Source: a bacterium | Lineage (GTDB): Bacteria > Pseudomonadota > Gammaproteobacteria > Pseudomonadales > Moraxellaceae | Assembly (NCBI GenBank): GCA_029945725.1 | Contig: JAQSDB010000003.1 | Location: 62,001-126,000 of the forward strand | Length of the DNA: 64,000 nt | Direction: 5' to 3' | The notes under the pieces: generated by a model | Seen by the model: only the letters and a program-made list of their open reading frames with translations | Database searches by the model: none | Told to the model about the DNA's origin: nothing | Position numbers and translations under genes: made by a program | Shown here: piece after piece, positions 8,694 through 16,586 of the stretch | How the letters are laid out: the number at the start of each line of letters is the position of its first letter | Position numbering within the stretch: position 1 is the stretch's first letter

Positions 8694-9377
8694 TTACGCG
8701 CGGCGCGGCTTGAGGCCGGAGCTCAGGCTTTGGCCGAAACTTTTCGGATTATGCGACTGGCACCAGACCGTGCCGCGGCCCTTGAACTTGCACACCAGAC
8801 CTTCGCCTCCCAGCAGGGATGACAGCCAGCTCTTGCCGGCCTTGGTCAGGGTGAAATCCAGGGTTTCGTTGAAGGCGACAATGTGGCCGGTATCCACGAT
8901 GTATTCGCCATCGACTTCGACGGGATAAATGGCACCGAAAGAATTCAGGACCAGCTGGCCGCGGCCGGACATGCGCAGCCAGAACATGCTTTCTCCCGAG
9001 AACAGGTTCTTGAAGCCCTGCCAGCCCGTATCCATGTTGACGCTGTGCTCGCAGGCAACAAAGGAGCCGGCCTGCACGATCAGGTTTTCGTTATCCAGCT
9101 CGTAACGCATCATGTCACCGGCCAGTGCACTGCCCAGCCAGACTTCGCCGGCTTCGCGGCCGGCCGTGAAATGATTGAGAAAAAACGATTCGCCGGCGAA
9201 CAGGCGTTTTACCGCCTTGATGAAACCACCGCTGCCTTTCTTGTGCGTGGTGGTTTCCACATCGAGAAGACCGCTCATGGCGATCATGGCGCCGCCTTCG
9301 GCGGTGAGCGTTTCGCCCCGCTCCAGAAAAATCCTCGCCGCGGTGTTGCCGGGCTGATGGATGAAATCTATTTGCAT
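8694..9377 (-). CDS. AIM24-family protein (TIGR00266 type)
   Basis: A 227-residue single-domain AIM24 protein without signal peptide or membrane segment. Typical features are the start MQIDFIHQPGNTAARIFLERGETLTAEGGAMIAM, then FFLNHFTAGREAGEVWLG, and the closing SLLGGEGLVCKFKGRGTVWCQSHNP. The human/yeast namesake supports mitochondrial inner-membrane organisation; the bacterial role is not established. The ribosome site AAGGAA is clear. It is the middle copy of three tandem paralogues, which share the same fold but diverge in sequence, suggesting subunits of one hetero-oligomer. Confidence 0.9.
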   Translation of the reverse strand: MQIDFIHQPGNTAARIFLERGETLTAEGGAMIAMSGLLDVETTTHKKGSGGFIKAVKRLFAGESFFLNHFTAGREAGEVWLGSALAGDMMRYELDNENLIVQAGSFVACEHSVNMDTGWQGFKNLFSGESMFWLRMSGRGQLVLNSFGAIYPVEVDGEYIVDTGHIVAFNETLDFTLTKAGKSWLSSLLGGEGLVCKFKGRGTVWCQSHNPKSFGQSLSSGLKPRRA

Positions 9378-9474
9378 GATGAAGTTCCTTTTGTGTTCAT
9401 CAACATGAATCCGGTGTTGCGCGCAGGCAGCGGTGTTCGTTCAGCTGCGCTGCAGGGCACCCTGATTCCCGTGT

Positions 9475-10137
9475 TCAATGCAGCTTGGGATTGATCCAGC
9501 TGGCAAGCCCGGAAAGGCTGCGCGTCTGGATGACAATGCGGCCCTTGCCCACCACGCGCGTGACCAGGCCTTCGCCGCCGAGAACGCTGGAAAAGATTCC
9601 GCCCGCCAGTTGCAGCCTGAGCACAATGCCCGGCGTATAGCCGACAAGGTGACTGGTATCGACGATGTATTCGCCGTCGATCTCGCGCTCCAGCAGGGCG
9701 CCGTAAGCGCCGTACCAGACCTTGCCGGTGCCGCTGACGACAATGCGGAACAGGCCTTCGCGCGCAATCCATGACACAAAGCCGGCAAACTTCACGCCCA
9801 GCTTCACGTTGCCGGTGCAGGCCAGAAAGGCACCCGGCTGCAGATAAAAGGTTTCGTTGTTCAGCTCCAGGCAACGCACGCCGCCCGGTGTCGGCTGCAC
9901 CAGCGTCAGACGGCGCTCACCCTGCGTGTTGTTGCTGAAGTGATTCACAAAAACCGTTTCGCCTACCAGGAACCTGCGCATCAGGGCGACAAAAAATCCG
10001 CCATTGAAGCGTGCCCGCATGTCCAGATCGGCTGCCATGCTCGACATGGCATCGGCCTCTGCGATCACCTTTTCGCCCGGTGCCAGTGCCATATCCACAT
10101 AGGCAAAGGCATCACCGCCCTTGATCTCGGTTTTCAT
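9475..10137 (-). CDS. AIM24-family protein (TIGR00266 type)
   Basis: A 220-residue AIM24-domain protein, first of the three paralogues. It has the family pattern GEKVIAEADAMSSMAADLDMRARF, then GETVFVNHFSNN and the closing SVLGGEGLVTRVVGKGRIVIQTRS. Its ATG overlaps the stop of the M48 protease (ATGA at 10134-10137), indicating translational coupling and a functional link. The next paralogue starts 97 bp downstream. Confidence 0.9.
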   Translation of the reverse strand: MKTEIKGGDAFAYVDMALAPGEKVIAEADAMSSMAADLDMRARFNGGFFVALMRRFLVGETVFVNHFSNNTQGERRLTLVQPTPGGVRCLELNNETFYLQPGAFLACTGNVKLGVKFAGFVSWIAREGLFRIVVSGTGKVWYGAYGALLEREIDGEYIVDTSHLVGYTPGIVLRLQLAGGIFSSVLGGEGLVTRVVGKGRIVIQTRSLSGLASWINPKLH

Positions 10138-11387
10138 TGTGCGTTCTCTCCTGTTGCCGTGCCGTCACCGGCTTTGGGGGTGACGTCCTTGCGGTTGTTC
10201 TGCGCCTGGTCAGGTGCAGGCTGCTTTTCACCTTCGCTGACAAACTGGCGAACGCGCTCCTGCAATGCCAGAAACGCGGCCTGGTCATCACGCCAGCGTG
10301 TTTTCGGCTCTTTCTTCAGTTTCTTTTGCAGGGTGGCAATGCGCTCGGCCGTTTCCGGGTGCGAGCCGATAAACTCCTGCGCCGTCTGCATGGCCTGGCG
10401 CGCCTTGTCGTCCTTTATTTTTTCCATCTGCTTTTTCTGTTCGGCCAGCACCACCTGAAAAAAATCCACCATGCCCTGCGGATTGATGCCGGCACGGCGC
10501 AGCAGCGCATACCCCCTGGCATCGGCATCACGTTCGAAATCACGCGAGTATTTCTGGTTCAGCAACAGGGGGCCGGCATTGGCAAGCGCGGCGAGCAGGC
10601 CGCTGGCATCCCCCATCAGGGTTTGTGCCACCAGATAAATGCCGGTGCTGCGAATGATGGCGCGCAGGCCGTGCTGCCCGGTGACATGAGAAAGCTCGTG
10701 CCCGAGCACGCCCTGCAGTTCATCGGCGCGTTCGGCGCGCAGGATCAGGCCGGAATTGATCACCATGTAGCCGCCAGGCAGCGCGAAGGCATTAATGGCC
10801 GGATCATTCACGATGTAAAAATGCAGGGGATATTTTTTATCGGTGATGGCGGCTGCCAGCGGCGCCGTTAACGGCTTCAGCAAGGCAGCGGCTTCTTTTT
10901 CATTCAGGAAATCATGATCGAGCCGGTATTGCGCCATCACCGTGCTGCCGAGCTTTGTCTCCCACGCGGCGGGAATGCGGCGCGCGGCCATGGCGCTGAG
11001 GCCATCCAGTGACCACCAGACCAGCAGCGCACACAGCGCCAGTGCCGCCATGCCACCCAGCAGCAGGCCCCAGAAACCGGCATGGTGTTGCCGGCGCTGG
11101 CTGCCGATGACACGCAGGGCCGGATGGGCCGCCAGTGCCGGCGCTTTCAGCAGGGCGTGATCCGTGGTGTAAAGCTGCCAGTCCGGCAGCGCGGGATGCG
11201 TACAGAAAATGAGGCGGTTGCCAGCCCCTCCCAGCTGCAGCTGCAGCCCGCTGAGGGGCAGCGTAACCGTGTGCGCCCCGCTGCTGAACACAAGGCCGTG
11301 ATCAAAGACACGCAGCGTGCCGCTGCTGCGCCCTTTGGGCAGGGAAGGATGAAAGGCTTGCGCGCTAAATTCGGCAACTTCAGCCAT
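10134..11387 (-). CDS. Membrane-anchored M48 metalloprotease with N-terminal PH-like domain
   Basis: A 417-residue protein heading the AIM24 operon. Residues 1-95 form a soluble beta-rich domain (GTLRVFDHGLVF, then LPLSGLQLQLGG) like the cytosolic part of related proteases. One membrane helix follows at about 104-127, then a periplasmic M48 domain with HELSH and the third ligand Glu in SRDFERDADARG. The tail is polar and Gln/Lys-rich. M48 proteases cleave or survey envelope proteins. A cytosolic sensor-like head joined to a periplasmic protease, coupled to three AIM24 genes, suggests a membrane-integrity module. That role is inference. Confidence 0.9.
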   Translation of the reverse strand: MAEVAEFSAQAFHPSLPKGRSSGTLRVFDHGLVFSSGAHTVTLPLSGLQLQLGGAGNRLIFCTHPALPDWQLYTTDHALLKAPALAAHPALRVIGSQRRQHHAGFWGLLLGGMAALALCALLVWWSLDGLSAMAARRIPAAWETKLGSTVMAQYRLDHDFLNEKEAAALLKPLTAPLAAAITDKKYPLHFYIVNDPAINAFALPGGYMVINSGLILRAERADELQGVLGHELSHVTGQHGLRAIIRSTGIYLVAQTLMGDASGLLAALANAGPLLLNQKYSRDFERDADARGYALLRRAGINPQGMVDFFQVVLAEQKKQMEKIKDDKARQAMQTAQEFIGSHPETAERIATLQKKLKKEPKTRWRDDQAAFLALQERVRQFVSEGEKQPAPDQAQNNRKDVTPKAGDGTATGENAQ

Positions 11388-11540
11388 GAACTTCAGCCAT
11401 AAAAAAACGTCCTGTCAGGAAAGCCATGGCGCAGTGTAACGACAGATCCATGACGAACAAGGTGTCAAAGGACCCGTCTCACACAGCCCTGCCGCAGCCA
11501 TGGCCGGCATCACGGCGCCGTGCCGGCAGAGCCTGCGCAC

Positions 11541-11570
11541 ACAAAAAAGGGCAGCCCGGGCTGCCCTTTC
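11541..11570 (-). terminator. Terminator of fur
   Basis: AAAGGGCAGC-CCGG-GCTGCCCTTT hairpin. Read on the minus strand it is followed by a T-run, 35 bp after the fur stop. Confidence 0.85.
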
Positions 11571-11604
11571 AGTGCTGCCGCATGAACGGCGTGTTCACGG
11601 CGGA

Positions 11605-12033
11605 TTACTTGCCGCGGGCACTCACGCAGTCCGCGCAAATACCGTAGAGATAAAGGGAGTGATCGGTCAGGGTAAAGCCCAGCGACGCCGCCATTTTGCT
11701 CTGGCGCGCCTCGATGACCTCGTCCTCGAACTCCACCACTTTGCCGCAGCTGGTACAGACAATGTGGTCGTGATGGGTGCTGTCCTTGAGTTCAAAGACG
11801 GAGTGGCCGCCTTCAAAGTGATGACGCTCGACCATGCCGGCCGCTTCGAACTGCGTCAGCACGCGGTACACCGTCGCCAGACCGACATCCTCGCCCTGTT
11901 CGAGCAGGGATTTATAGACATCCTCCGCACTCAGGTGGCGTAGTGACGAGGACTCCAGAAGCTCAAGAATCTTGAGGCGGGGCAAGGTGACCTTGAGTCC
12001 GGCCTTGCGCAATTCCTGGTTGCTGATCGACAT
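11605..12033 (-). CDS. fur: Ferric uptake regulator Fur
   Basis: Global iron-responsive repressor, 142 residues, cytoplasmic dimer. The winged-helix domain (about 1-85) includes GLKVTLPRLKILELL and the recognition region GLATVYRVLTQFEAAGMV. The C-terminal dimer/metal part has HHDHIVCTSCGKVVEF and ends with YGICADC, the Cys and His pattern of Fur rather than Zur or PerR. The frame is open further upstream, but homology starts at MSISNQELRKAG, so ATG 12033 is the start. It is divergent from bamE, the usual arrangement in gammaproteobacteria. Confidence 0.97.
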   Translation of the reverse strand: MSISNQELRKAGLKVTLPRLKILELLESSSLRHLSAEDVYKSLLEQGEDVGLATVYRVLTQFEAAGMVERHHFEGGHSVFELKDSTHHDHIVCTSCGKVVEFEDEVIEARQSKMAASLGFTLTDHSLYLYGICADCVSARGK

Positions 12034-12197
12034 GATGGATTCCGTCTGGTCGTGATTCAGCGGCAACCCGGAAAGAGTTACCAAAGTGCAGCGATCTGCC
12101 GTTGAATCCCGGCCGCTATCATGGGGTATCATCGCCGCTCGCCACGCCGGCGCCGGCCTTCCACGGTTCGGCGCAAGATAGAGGAATTCAGAGTCTG

Positions 12198-12635
12198 ATG
12201 CAAAAACCCGCCCTGCTTTCACCCCGCTTCCTTCGGGCCCTGTGCATCACGTCCTGCATGGCCCTGTCCTGCATGACACTGTCCGGCTGCCACTTCCTGC
12301 GCGTGTACAAGGCTGACCTCAGCCAGGGCAATGTCGTCACCCACGACATGGTGGTCCAGCTCAAGCCCGGCATGACGCCCTCGCAGGTGCGCTACCTGCT
12401 GGGCACGCCACTCATTACCGACACGCTGAATCCGAAACGCTGGGATTACCTTTACGACTATGTGCCCGGCACCTATGCGCGCAAGCTTCACCTGCCGGAA
12501 GTGAACAACCGCTACTTCACGGTGTTTTTCGAGAATGGCGTGCTGAGCCGCGTTGAAGGCGCCGACAGGATTCCGGACAGCAACCCCAGCGAGCCGGAAA
12601 GCCGGGACAAGACGCTGACGGCAGATCCGCTCTGA
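12198..12635 (+). CDS. bamE: Outer membrane assembly lipoprotein BamE (OmlA/SmpA)
   Basis: A 145-residue lipoprotein of the BAM complex that inserts beta-barrel proteins into the outer membrane. It has a lipoprotein signal with lipobox LSGC (Cys at about residue 31). The mature part contains the BamE core: [19 protein letters not shown], then [11 protein letters not shown] and [16 protein letters not shown]. An in-frame ATG upstream at 12102 is less likely because it would bury the signal peptide. AGAGGAA precedes 12198. It is divergent from fur and separated from convergent rnfH by a strong terminator. Confidence 0.96.
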   Translation: MQKPALLSPRFLRALCITSCMALSCMTLSGCHFLRVYKADLSQGNVVTHDMVVQLKPGMTPSQVRYLLGTPLITDTLNPKRWDYLYDYVPGTYARKLHLPEVNNRYFTVFFENGVLSRVEGADRIPDSNPSEPESRDKTLTADPL

Positions 12636-12652
12636 TACCAGCGCCGGTCAAA

Positions 12653-12678
12653 AAAAAGCCCTCGATCGAGGGCTTTTT
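12653..12678 (+). terminator. Bidirectional terminator between bamE and rnfH
   Basis: AAAAAGCCCTCG-AT-CGAGGGCTTTTT. The perfect stem with A- and T-runs can stop both convergent genes. Confidence 0.9.
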
Positions 12679-12714
12679 CATTTTCAGGCATCATCCCGGC
12701 AACCGGCGCCGCAC

Positions 12715-13074
12715 TCACGGTGCCCGCTTCTTTTTCGCCTTGGCCGCACGCGCCCGGCGTGCCTCCATGGGGTCAATGAGCAGGGGCCGGTAAAGCTCCA
12801 CGCGATCGCCTTCCTGCAGGACACGGCGCGCCGGCGCTTTCTCGATGCGGCTGAAAATCCCCAGCGTGGCGGTCTCCGCATCAATCTCGGGACACTGCTG
12901 CAGGATGCCGGATATCCGGACCGCTTCGCTCATGGTGGTGCCGGCGGGCACCTGCAGGCGCAGCAGGATTTGCCGGTCGGGCATGGCACAGGCCACTTCC
13001 ACAAAAATTGCCTTCACTGAAAGCGCGTCGATGCTGCCCATGCTGGCGCTGGAGCTCATGTCGTGAGTACTCAT
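12715..13074 (-). CDS. rnfH: RnfH family ubiquitin-fold protein
   Basis: Small beta-grasp protein (119 residues from ATG 13074) usually paired with RatA. The core holds VKAIFVEVACAMPDRQ, then LQVPAGTTMSEAVRISGI and VLQEGDRVELYRPLLIDP, followed by the basic ARRARAAKAKKKR tail typical of the family. Its biochemical role is not settled. The start at 13074 follows the ratA stop by one base. Two later in-frame ATGs (13059, 13041) would also leave the core intact, so the N-terminus is uncertain. Confidence 0.9.
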   Translation of the reverse strand: MSTHDMSSSASMGSIDALSVKAIFVEVACAMPDRQILLRLQVPAGTTMSEAVRISGILQQCPEIDAETATLGIFSRIEKAPARRVLQEGDRVELYRPLLIDPMEARRARAAKAKKKRAP

Positions 13075-13075
13075 G

Positions 13076-13513
13076 TCAGCGCTGACCGTAAACCTGTACC
13101 GCGCGACGCTGAAACGCATCCACGGTCTGGCCCACGCCCTGATTGATCGCCGACACGGCGGCAAACTGCAGGAACTTCGCCTGCAACTGGAAATCCATGC
13201 TGAAGTTCACCTTGCAGGCCGAGGCATGCAGCTCAAGAAACTCCCAGCGTCCACGCAGGAATTCAAACGGTCCTGAAACAAACTCGATGCTGATTTCCGA
13301 GTGCGGTGTCAGGCGGTTGCGTGTGATCAGGGACTGCGACAGGCCCATGCGCGAAAAGGCGATGCGCGCCTGCATTTCCCCGCTGCCGGCCTCCAGTACC
13401 TCGGAGGCAATGCAGAAAGGCAGGAATTCGCGATAGCTCGCCACATCATTCACCAGCGCAAAAATCTCCTGCGCCGAATACGCGAGCAGGGCGGAACGGG
13501 CAACCGTGGTCAC
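13076..13513 (-). CDS. ratA: RatA / START-like protein (coenzyme Q-binding COQ10 type)
   Basis: A 145-residue SRPBCC-fold protein. The start ARSALLAYSAQEIFALVNDVASYREFLPFC and the end GVGQTVDAFQRRAVQVYG match the RatA/COQ10 family. In E. coli, RatA was described as interfering with 70S assembly; COQ10 relatives bind ubiquinone and related lipids. Both views are known from the family and not visible here. Its ATG overlaps the stop of the upstream transporter (ATGA), and rnfH follows after one base, so transporter-ratA-rnfH form an operon. Confidence 0.93.
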   Translation of the reverse strand: MTTVARSALLAYSAQEIFALVNDVASYREFLPFCIASEVLEAGSGEMQARIAFSRMGLSQSLITRNRLTPHSEISIEFVSGPFEFLRGRWEFLELHASACKVNFSMDFQLQAKFLQFAAVSAINQGVGQTVDAFQRRAVQVYGQR

Positions 13514-14757
13514 AGGATATAACCCGACAGCACCCAGACAATCGCCAGCGGCAGCGCAATGCGCACGGCCACACGCCAGAGGTTGTAGAGGCCTTCATTC
13601 GGCAAGGCGAGTTCCTTGCGGGCATGGCTGATTTTCATGATCCAGCCGGCAAACAGCGCGAAGCCGAGCAGCACCATCAGCAACAGCACGCCCAGGCCTT
13701 TCAGCAAGCCCTGCACCGCCCCCGCCTGGCCGACAAACCACAACAGTTCGGCTGACACGGCCGCCAGCACAAATACCAGCGCCACGGCCGGCAGGCGGGC
13801 CATGTCCTGCTCCTGCATCCACAGCAACAGGGGCTCGGCCAGCAGCAGCAGCGCTGCCACGGCAGTGAGAATCAGGGCCGTCATGACGACCCACACCGAT
13901 GCGCCTGTCGGCACGATCTGCAGGGTTTCACCGGCAGGGTTGGCCAGCGCCGCCGCTGCGAAGGGCGCCAGCGCCAGCAGCAGCAACACGCCCAGCACGA
14001 CGTGCAGGGCCAGTACGGAGCCGGCGAGCCTGGCCAGCGAGTTTTCCTTTACCGTGCGCAGGCCGGCAATCCAGACCACACCGAGGCCGGAGCCCAGGCT
14101 GAGCAGGGCCAGCCGCAAGGCTTCACGCCAGTCTGCCGGCGCCAGCCCCGAGACCGGATAAACCGATGTTGCGGCGCCAAAGCCGGCCACGGCCGCCAGT
14201 AGCAGCAACAGCAGGACCAGCACCAGCACGCCCGCCAGCAACCAGGCGCGCCGCGCCGGGGCCAGCAGGCTCAGGCCAGCCGCCAGCACAAACAGCGCTG
14301 CGGTCCCGAGCGGCAAGGCCAGACCGGCGTGACGGGCCGCCTCTGCGCCGGCGTCGACCAGCCCCGCTTCATGCGCCAGAAAATTGATGCTGCCACCGGC
14401 AATCAGGGCGATGGCGGCCAGCGCCAGCAGGCCGGCCAGCGCCGAACCCCATACCGATGCGCGCCAGAGGCGCGAGGTATCGGCTTCGCGAGTGAGTACT
14501 GACATGCCTGCAATCGGCGAACGGCGGGCGCGTCGACCCAGCATCAGCTCCAGCATCAGCAGCGGCAGTGCCAGCAGCAAGAGGCAGGCCGCCCAGGCGG
14601 CGACAAAGGCAAAACCGCCATGCCCTGCGGCCAGCCGCGGCAGTTCCCAGACATGCAGCATGGCCAGGCCGGCCAGGGAAAGCGCCACTACGGCATCGCG
14701 GGGACGTGAGGGTTCATGCAGAAAAGAGGGTGTGGTGGCCATGATGTCTCGTTGCAA
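13510..14757 (-). CDS. SNF-like (neurotransmitter:sodium symporter family) membrane protein
   Basis: A 415-residue integral membrane protein with about eleven hydrophobic helices, rich in Leu and Ala. The N-terminal half keeps the SNF layout: a helix-1 region with HVWELPRLAAGHGGFAF, then LPLLMLELMLGRRARRSP, corresponding to the family phrase ending in LGRR-x-R-x-SP. The usual NVWRFP of helix 1, which helps bind sodium and substrate, reads HVWELP here. Transport by the normal mechanism is therefore doubtful. The start is ATG 14757 or, less likely, 14742. It is coupled to ratA. Confidence 0.8.
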   Translation of the reverse strand: MQRDIMATTPSFLHEPSRPRDAVVALSLAGLAMLHVWELPRLAAGHGGFAFVAAWAACLLLLALPLLMLELMLGRRARRSPIAGMSVLTREADTSRLWRASVWGSALAGLLALAAIALIAGGSINFLAHEAGLVDAGAEAARHAGLALPLGTAALFVLAAGLSLLAPARRAWLLAGVLVLVLLLLLLAAVAGFGAATSVYPVSGLAPADWREALRLALLSLGSGLGVVWIAGLRTVKENSLARLAGSVLALHVVLGVLLLLALAPFAAAALANPAGETLQIVPTGASVWVVMTALILTAVAALLLLAEPLLLWMQEQDMARLPAVALVFVLAAVSAELLWFVGQAGAVQGLLKGLGVLLLMVLLGFALFAGWIMKISHARKELALPNEGLYNLWRVAVRIALPLAIVWVLSGYIL

Positions 14758-14803
14758 AAGCGTCGGCAGAAAGCGGAGCGCATTGTGGGCGATTCAAAAT
14801 CCG

Positions 14804-14846
14804 GGCTCAAGGCCGCCTTTAGTCTTCAAGGACTTTGCCTTGAGCC
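14804..14846 (+). repeat. Inverted repeat GGCTCAAGGC
   Basis: Perfect 10-bp arms (14804-14813 and 14837-14846) around a 23-base loop, in the gap between the SNF-like gene and smpB. No T-run follows it, so it is not an ordinary terminator. Confidence 0.6.
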
Positions 14847-14886
14847 AGCATCAAAAAGCCCGATCAAGCTGATGACGGCAAGGCGG

Positions 14887-14940
14887 GAGAGGTGCAGAAA
14901 GCGGAGTTTACTAGAGTAAATGAGCATTTCTGCATCTCTT
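14887..14940 (+). repeat. Long imperfect palindrome upstream of smpB
   Basis: Arms GAGAGGTGCAGAAA (14887-14900) and TTTCTGCATCTCTT (14927-14940) pair with one mismatch. Inside lies TTTACT-AG-AGTAAA. The roughly 54-bp dyad would form a cruciform or RNA hairpin. The wording resembles dispersed intergenic repeats of gammaproteobacteria more than a regulator site. Confidence 0.6.
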
Positions 14941-15033
14941 CCCCTCGGCACCCCCCTTGAGGGGTAAACACAGGCGGCGCAGCTTCAGCGGGTTTTTAGC
15001 AGGTTTTTGCGGACGCTGGCGCGCGCCTGCCCC

Positions 15034-15039
15034 TATAAT
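15034..15039 (+). promoter_or_regulatory. -10 box of smpB promoter, very short leader
   Basis: A consensus TATAAT lies only 8 bp before the smpB ATG. A start about 7 bases after it would give an almost leaderless message. No ribosome site is visible before the ATG. The -35 region is poor. Confidence 0.55.
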
Positions 15040-15047
15040 CGCCGCCC

Positions 15048-15509
15048 ATGAGCAAACCACCTTCAGCTGGCAACATCGCGCAGAACCGTCGCGCCCGTCA
15101 CGAATACTTCATTGAAGACAAGTTCGAGGCCGGTCTCGCCCTGCTGGGCTGGGAAGTCAAATCCCTGCGTGCCGGCAAGGCCAACCTCACCGATGCCTAC
15201 GTGCTGCTCAAGAACAATGAAGCCTGGTTGCTGGGCGCGCACTTCCTGCCGCTGCTGCAGGCCTCGACCCACGTCATCGCCGACCCCACGCGCACGCGCA
15301 AGCTGCTGCTGAACCGCCGCGAGATCGACAGGATCAACAGTGAAGTCCAGCAAAAGGGCCACACCTGCGTGCCGCTCTCCATGTACTGGAGCCATGGCCG
15401 CGTCAAGGTCGAAATCGCCGTGGTAAAGGGCAAGCAGCTGCACGACAAGCGCCAGAGCGAAAAAGAGCGCGACTGGCAGCGCGAGAAGCAGCAGGTCCTG
15501 CGCCGCTAA
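15048..15509 (+). CDS. smpB: SsrA-binding protein SmpB
   Basis: A 153-residue RNA-binding protein that delivers tmRNA to stalled ribosomes. It has the family start [15 protein letters not shown] and the OB-fold core [20 protein letters not shown]. The C-terminal helix that mimics mRNA in the decoding centre is [14 protein letters not shown]-like: [19 protein letters not shown]. Full length. Its RNA partner ssrA is 25 kb downstream in the same window. Confidence 0.98.
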   Translation: MSKPPSAGNIAQNRRARHEYFIEDKFEAGLALLGWEVKSLRAGKANLTDAYVLLKNNEAWLLGAHFLPLLQASTHVIADPTRTRKLLLNRREIDRINSEVQQKGHTCVPLSMYWSHGRVKVEIAVVKGKQLHDKRQSEKERDWQREKQQVLRR

Positions 15510-15557
15510 ACCCCCGCAACAACAATATCGTCGGACAATCCCGCGCACAGAATGGAC

Positions 15558-15579
15558 TTTTACATTGGCCAATGTAAAA
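15558..15579 (+). promoter_or_regulatory. Perfect 22-bp palindrome, likely operator
   Basis: TTTTACATTGG followed directly by its exact complement CCAATGTAAAA. It sits 31-52 bp before the alpha/beta hydrolase ATG, the place for a repressor site. A TetR/FadR-type dimer is the likely reader, but no regulator gene is adjacent. Confidence 0.7.
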
Positions 15580-15609
15580 CTCCGGCTCGCCTGTTTGCGA
15601 GAGCCCGCG

Positions 15610-16539
15610 ATGAATACTCCCCTGGATAAAACCCCCGTCACCCGTCACTACGTGCAGTCCGGCTCCGTGCAGCTGGCCGCCTACACGCAGGGCAATCCGG
15701 CACACACGCCGGTGGTACTGGTGCATGGCTACCCGGACAACCACACCGTCTGGGATGAAGTCGCCGATCACCTGGCGCAACAATTCTTTGTCGTGCGTTA
15801 TGACGTGCGCGGTGCCGGCGCTTCCGATCGCCCGCGCCGCGTGCGCGACTACACGCTGGACATCCTGTCGGATGATCTCGTCGCCGTACTCGAAGCCACC
15901 TGCCCCGGCCGTGCCGTGCATCTGGCCGGCCATGACTGGGGCTCGATCCAGACCTGGGAATCCGTCACCGCCTCACCGCTGCAGCGCCGCATCCTTTCCT
16001 GGACCACGATATCGGGCCCCAGCCTTGACCACGTCGGCTTCTGGATGCGCGACCGCCTGCTCTCCCTCGATGCCGGCAAGCGCAGGAAAGCCATCAGGCA
16101 GCTGGGCAGCTCCTGGTACATCATGATGTTCCAGCTGCCACTGCTGGCGCCGAACATCTGGCGACTGGCGGGTGACCGTTTGCCAAAACTGATCGCCAAA
16201 AATGAAAAGATTCCCTACAAGCCGCACCCGACCCAGGTGGAAGACGGCATTTTCGGCATCAATCTTTATCGCGCCAATTTCATCAGGTCACTGCTGGCAC
16301 CGCGCGAGCGCTACACCGACAAACCGGTGCAGCTGATTGTCGCCGAGCAGGACAATTATGCCGGCGTGCAGCTTTTTGAAGACATCGCACACTGGGCACC
16401 CAATGCCTGGCGCCGTGACGTAAAGGCAGGACACTGGACCCTGCTCGCCGAAGGCGAAAAACTGGCCGGCTGGATTGCCGACTTTGCAACACAAGTGGAA
16501 ACCGGAAAGGAAGCCGCCGGACTGTACAAGCCGTCCTGA
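15610..16539 (+). CDS. Alpha/beta hydrolase, epoxide hydrolase-like
   Basis: A 309-residue soluble hydrolase. It shows the oxyanion motif HGYPDN, the strand-turn DVRGAGASDRP and the nucleophile elbow GHDWGS. An Asp in the elbow is characteristic of epoxide hydrolases and haloalkane dehalogenases rather than Ser esterases. The late catalytic His is in VKAGHWTLLAEGE. A TTG at 15565 would extend the frame into the palindrome and is less likely than ATG 15610. It is followed after 47 bp by the di-iron hydrolase gene and is probably co-transcribed. The substrate is unknown. Confidence 0.88.
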   Translation: MNTPLDKTPVTRHYVQSGSVQLAAYTQGNPAHTPVVLVHGYPDNHTVWDEVADHLAQQFFVVRYDVRGAGASDRPRRVRDYTLDILSDDLVAVLEATCPGRAVHLAGHDWGSIQTWESVTASPLQRRILSWTTISGPSLDHVGFWMRDRLLSLDAGKRRKAIRQLGSSWYIMMFQLPLLAPNIWRLAGDRLPKLIAKNEKIPYKPHPTQVEDGIFGINLYRANFIRSLLAPRERYTDKPVQLIVAEQDNYAGVQLFEDIAHWAPNAWRRDVKAGHWTLLAEGEKLAGWIADFATQVETGKEAAGLYKPS

Positions 16540-16586
16540 CACGAAAATCCGACCATCACTGATTGCATGAAAAAGAGAGTCGCACC

